From assembly GCF_900155385.1 (NCBI RefSeq), contig NZ_LT699745.1, positions 445,578-509,577 of the forward strand: 64,000 nt of DNA. The letters are read 5' to 3'. The translations under genes and the position numbers were made by a program. The DNA comes from Vreelandella massiliensis. GTDB taxonomy: Bacteria; Pseudomonadota; Gammaproteobacteria; Pseudomonadales; Halomonadaceae. Positions 63,339 to 64,000 of the stretch are shown piece by piece. The notes beneath the pieces are model-generated. The model did not search any database and had not been told where the DNA came from. It was given only the letters and a program-made list of their open reading frames with translations. Each line of letters opens with the position of its first letter. The first letter of the stretch is position 1.

Positions 63339-64000
63339 TTAACCCTCCGCCGCGCGGCCCTTTTGCGGGAAGAGTCCCCGCGGACGTTTTTGAATGAACA
63401 AGATGATGAACACGAGCACGATAATTTTCGCTAGCACCGCCCCGGCCCAGGGCTCCAGTACCTGATTGATCACCCCAAGCGACATGCCCGCGACCAGGGT
63501 GCCCCACAGGTTGCCGACGCCGCCGAACACCACCACCATGAACGAATCGATGATGTAGTTTTGCCCCAGGTTGGGGCCGACGTTGGTCAGCTGGGAGAGC
63601 GCCACCCCAGCAAGCCCCGCCACACCGGAACCGAGCGCAAAGGTCATGATATCGACGCGGGTGGCGCGGATACCCATCGAACGCGCCATGGCGCGGTTCT
63701 GCGTAACCGCGCGCACTTCAAGGCCGAGTCGCGTGCGGCGCATCACAAGCATCAGCGCGGCGAACACGACCAGGGCAAACCCCAGCACATAGAGGCGGTT
63801 AAGGGTCAGCGACAGCCCCTCGTTGATCATCAGCGAGCCGCTTAACCACTCGGGCGAAACCACGGTGCGGTTCTGCGGCGAAATCAGCGTGCGCACCAGC
63901 TGCTGCAGGATCAGGCTGACGCCGAAGGTGGCCAAGAGCGTTTCCAGCGGGCGCCCCTTGAGAAACTGAATGACGCCGCGCTCGATGGCGATGCCGGCGA
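63339..64000 (-). CDS. urtB: Urea ABC transporter permease UrtB (3' part)
   Basis: The frame runs leftward from the window edge and the start lies outside. The visible 220 residues are the C-terminal half of a LivH-type permease: RPLETLLATFGVSLILQQLV, NRTVVSPEWLSGSLMINEGL (periplasmic loop typical of UrtB), TRLGLEVRAVTQNRAMARSM (EAA loop), NVGPNLGQNYIIDSFMVVVF, GGVGNLWGTLVAGMSLG, and the end KRPRGLFPQKGRAAEG. UrtA should follow outside the window. Confidence 0.93.
   Translation of the reverse strand, partial: AGIAIERGVIQFLKGRPLETLLATFGVSLILQQLVRTLISPQNRTVVSPEWLSGSLMINEGLSLTLNRLYVLGFALVVFAALMLVMRRTRLGLEVRAVTQNRAMARSMGIRATRVDIMTFALGSGVAGLAGVALSQLTNVGPNLGQNYIIDSFMVVVFGGVGNLWGTLVAGMSLGVINQVLEPWAGAVLAKIIVLVFIILFIQKRPRGLFPQKGRAAEG

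Overview
The window looks like a chromosomal segment of a moderately halophilic gammaproteobacterium, most likely Halomonas or a close Halomonadaceae relative. This rests on protein style (glycerophosphodiester uptake genes, several WETF-tailed chemoreceptors, a DosC-like cyclase, urease with a Urt urea transporter), moderate to high GC, and the insertion sequence families present. No database search was possible, so the genus is inference.

Layout. 1-4.0 kb: the end of a ugp glycerol-3-phosphate uptake operon (ugpE', ugpC, ugpQ, a DeoR/GlpR-type regulator, a HAD phosphatase). 4.0-9.4 kb: two cyclic-di-GMP enzymes (PAS-PAS-GGDEF and PAS-GGDEF-EAL) facing a chemoreceptor gene. 9.7-10.8 kb: three small hypothetical genes. 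10.8-23.6 kb: an insertion sequence graveyard. An IS3 remnant is split by an intact IS30 element, and there are TnpB (IS200/IS605) debris, an RND pump tail, a second IS3 remnant carrying the 3' end of a group II intron, and an IS256 transposase with three in-frame TAG codons. Dps, an EF-hand protein, a Tat-exported sulfide:quinone-reductase-like operon and a second chemoreceptor survive inside it. 23.9-32.0 kb: a six-gene signalling cluster of two Rcp-like response regulators, a REC-PAS-GGDEF protein and three histidine kinases, one with a periplasmic PhnD-like binding domain. 32.1-33.8 kb: an IS1182-family element that cuts a toxin-antitoxin-like pair.

34.8-41.0 kb holds the most unusual locus: three tightly coupled genes. 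A 161-residue protein with a weak ParB-like look is followed by two giant tyrosine-recombinase-like proteins of 798 and 1107 residues. Beside it is a conventional integration module on the opposite strand (two small genes, integrase, excisionase-like protein) with a divergent XRE repressor and a palindromic operator. 43.5-46.5 kb holds scraps of a restriction island (HsdM start, broken PD-(D/E)XK protein, IS605 end) and a DUF4143 ATPase. The island ends near tRNA-Arg(CCG).

47.2-53.4 kb is ordinary chromosome: a probable small RNA, an acyl-CoA ligase-ACP-acyltransferase fusion, a globin-coupled diguanylate cyclase and a cache chemoreceptor. 53.5-58.2 kb: ureDABCEF, in which ureF is truncated and fused to a membrane tail, ureG is absent, and two copies of a structured intergenic repeat lie between genes. 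58.3-60.6 kb: an AAA ATPase plus TOPRIM (RloA/RloB or PARIS-like) defence pair flanked by gene fragments. 60.6-64 kb: urtBCDE, the ATP-driven urea importer that would feed the urease.

Themes: nutrient uptake (glycerol phosphate, urea), many cyclic-di-GMP and chemotaxis inputs, and a heavily eroded accessory region where several otherwise intact mobile or defence genes carry in-frame TAG codons.
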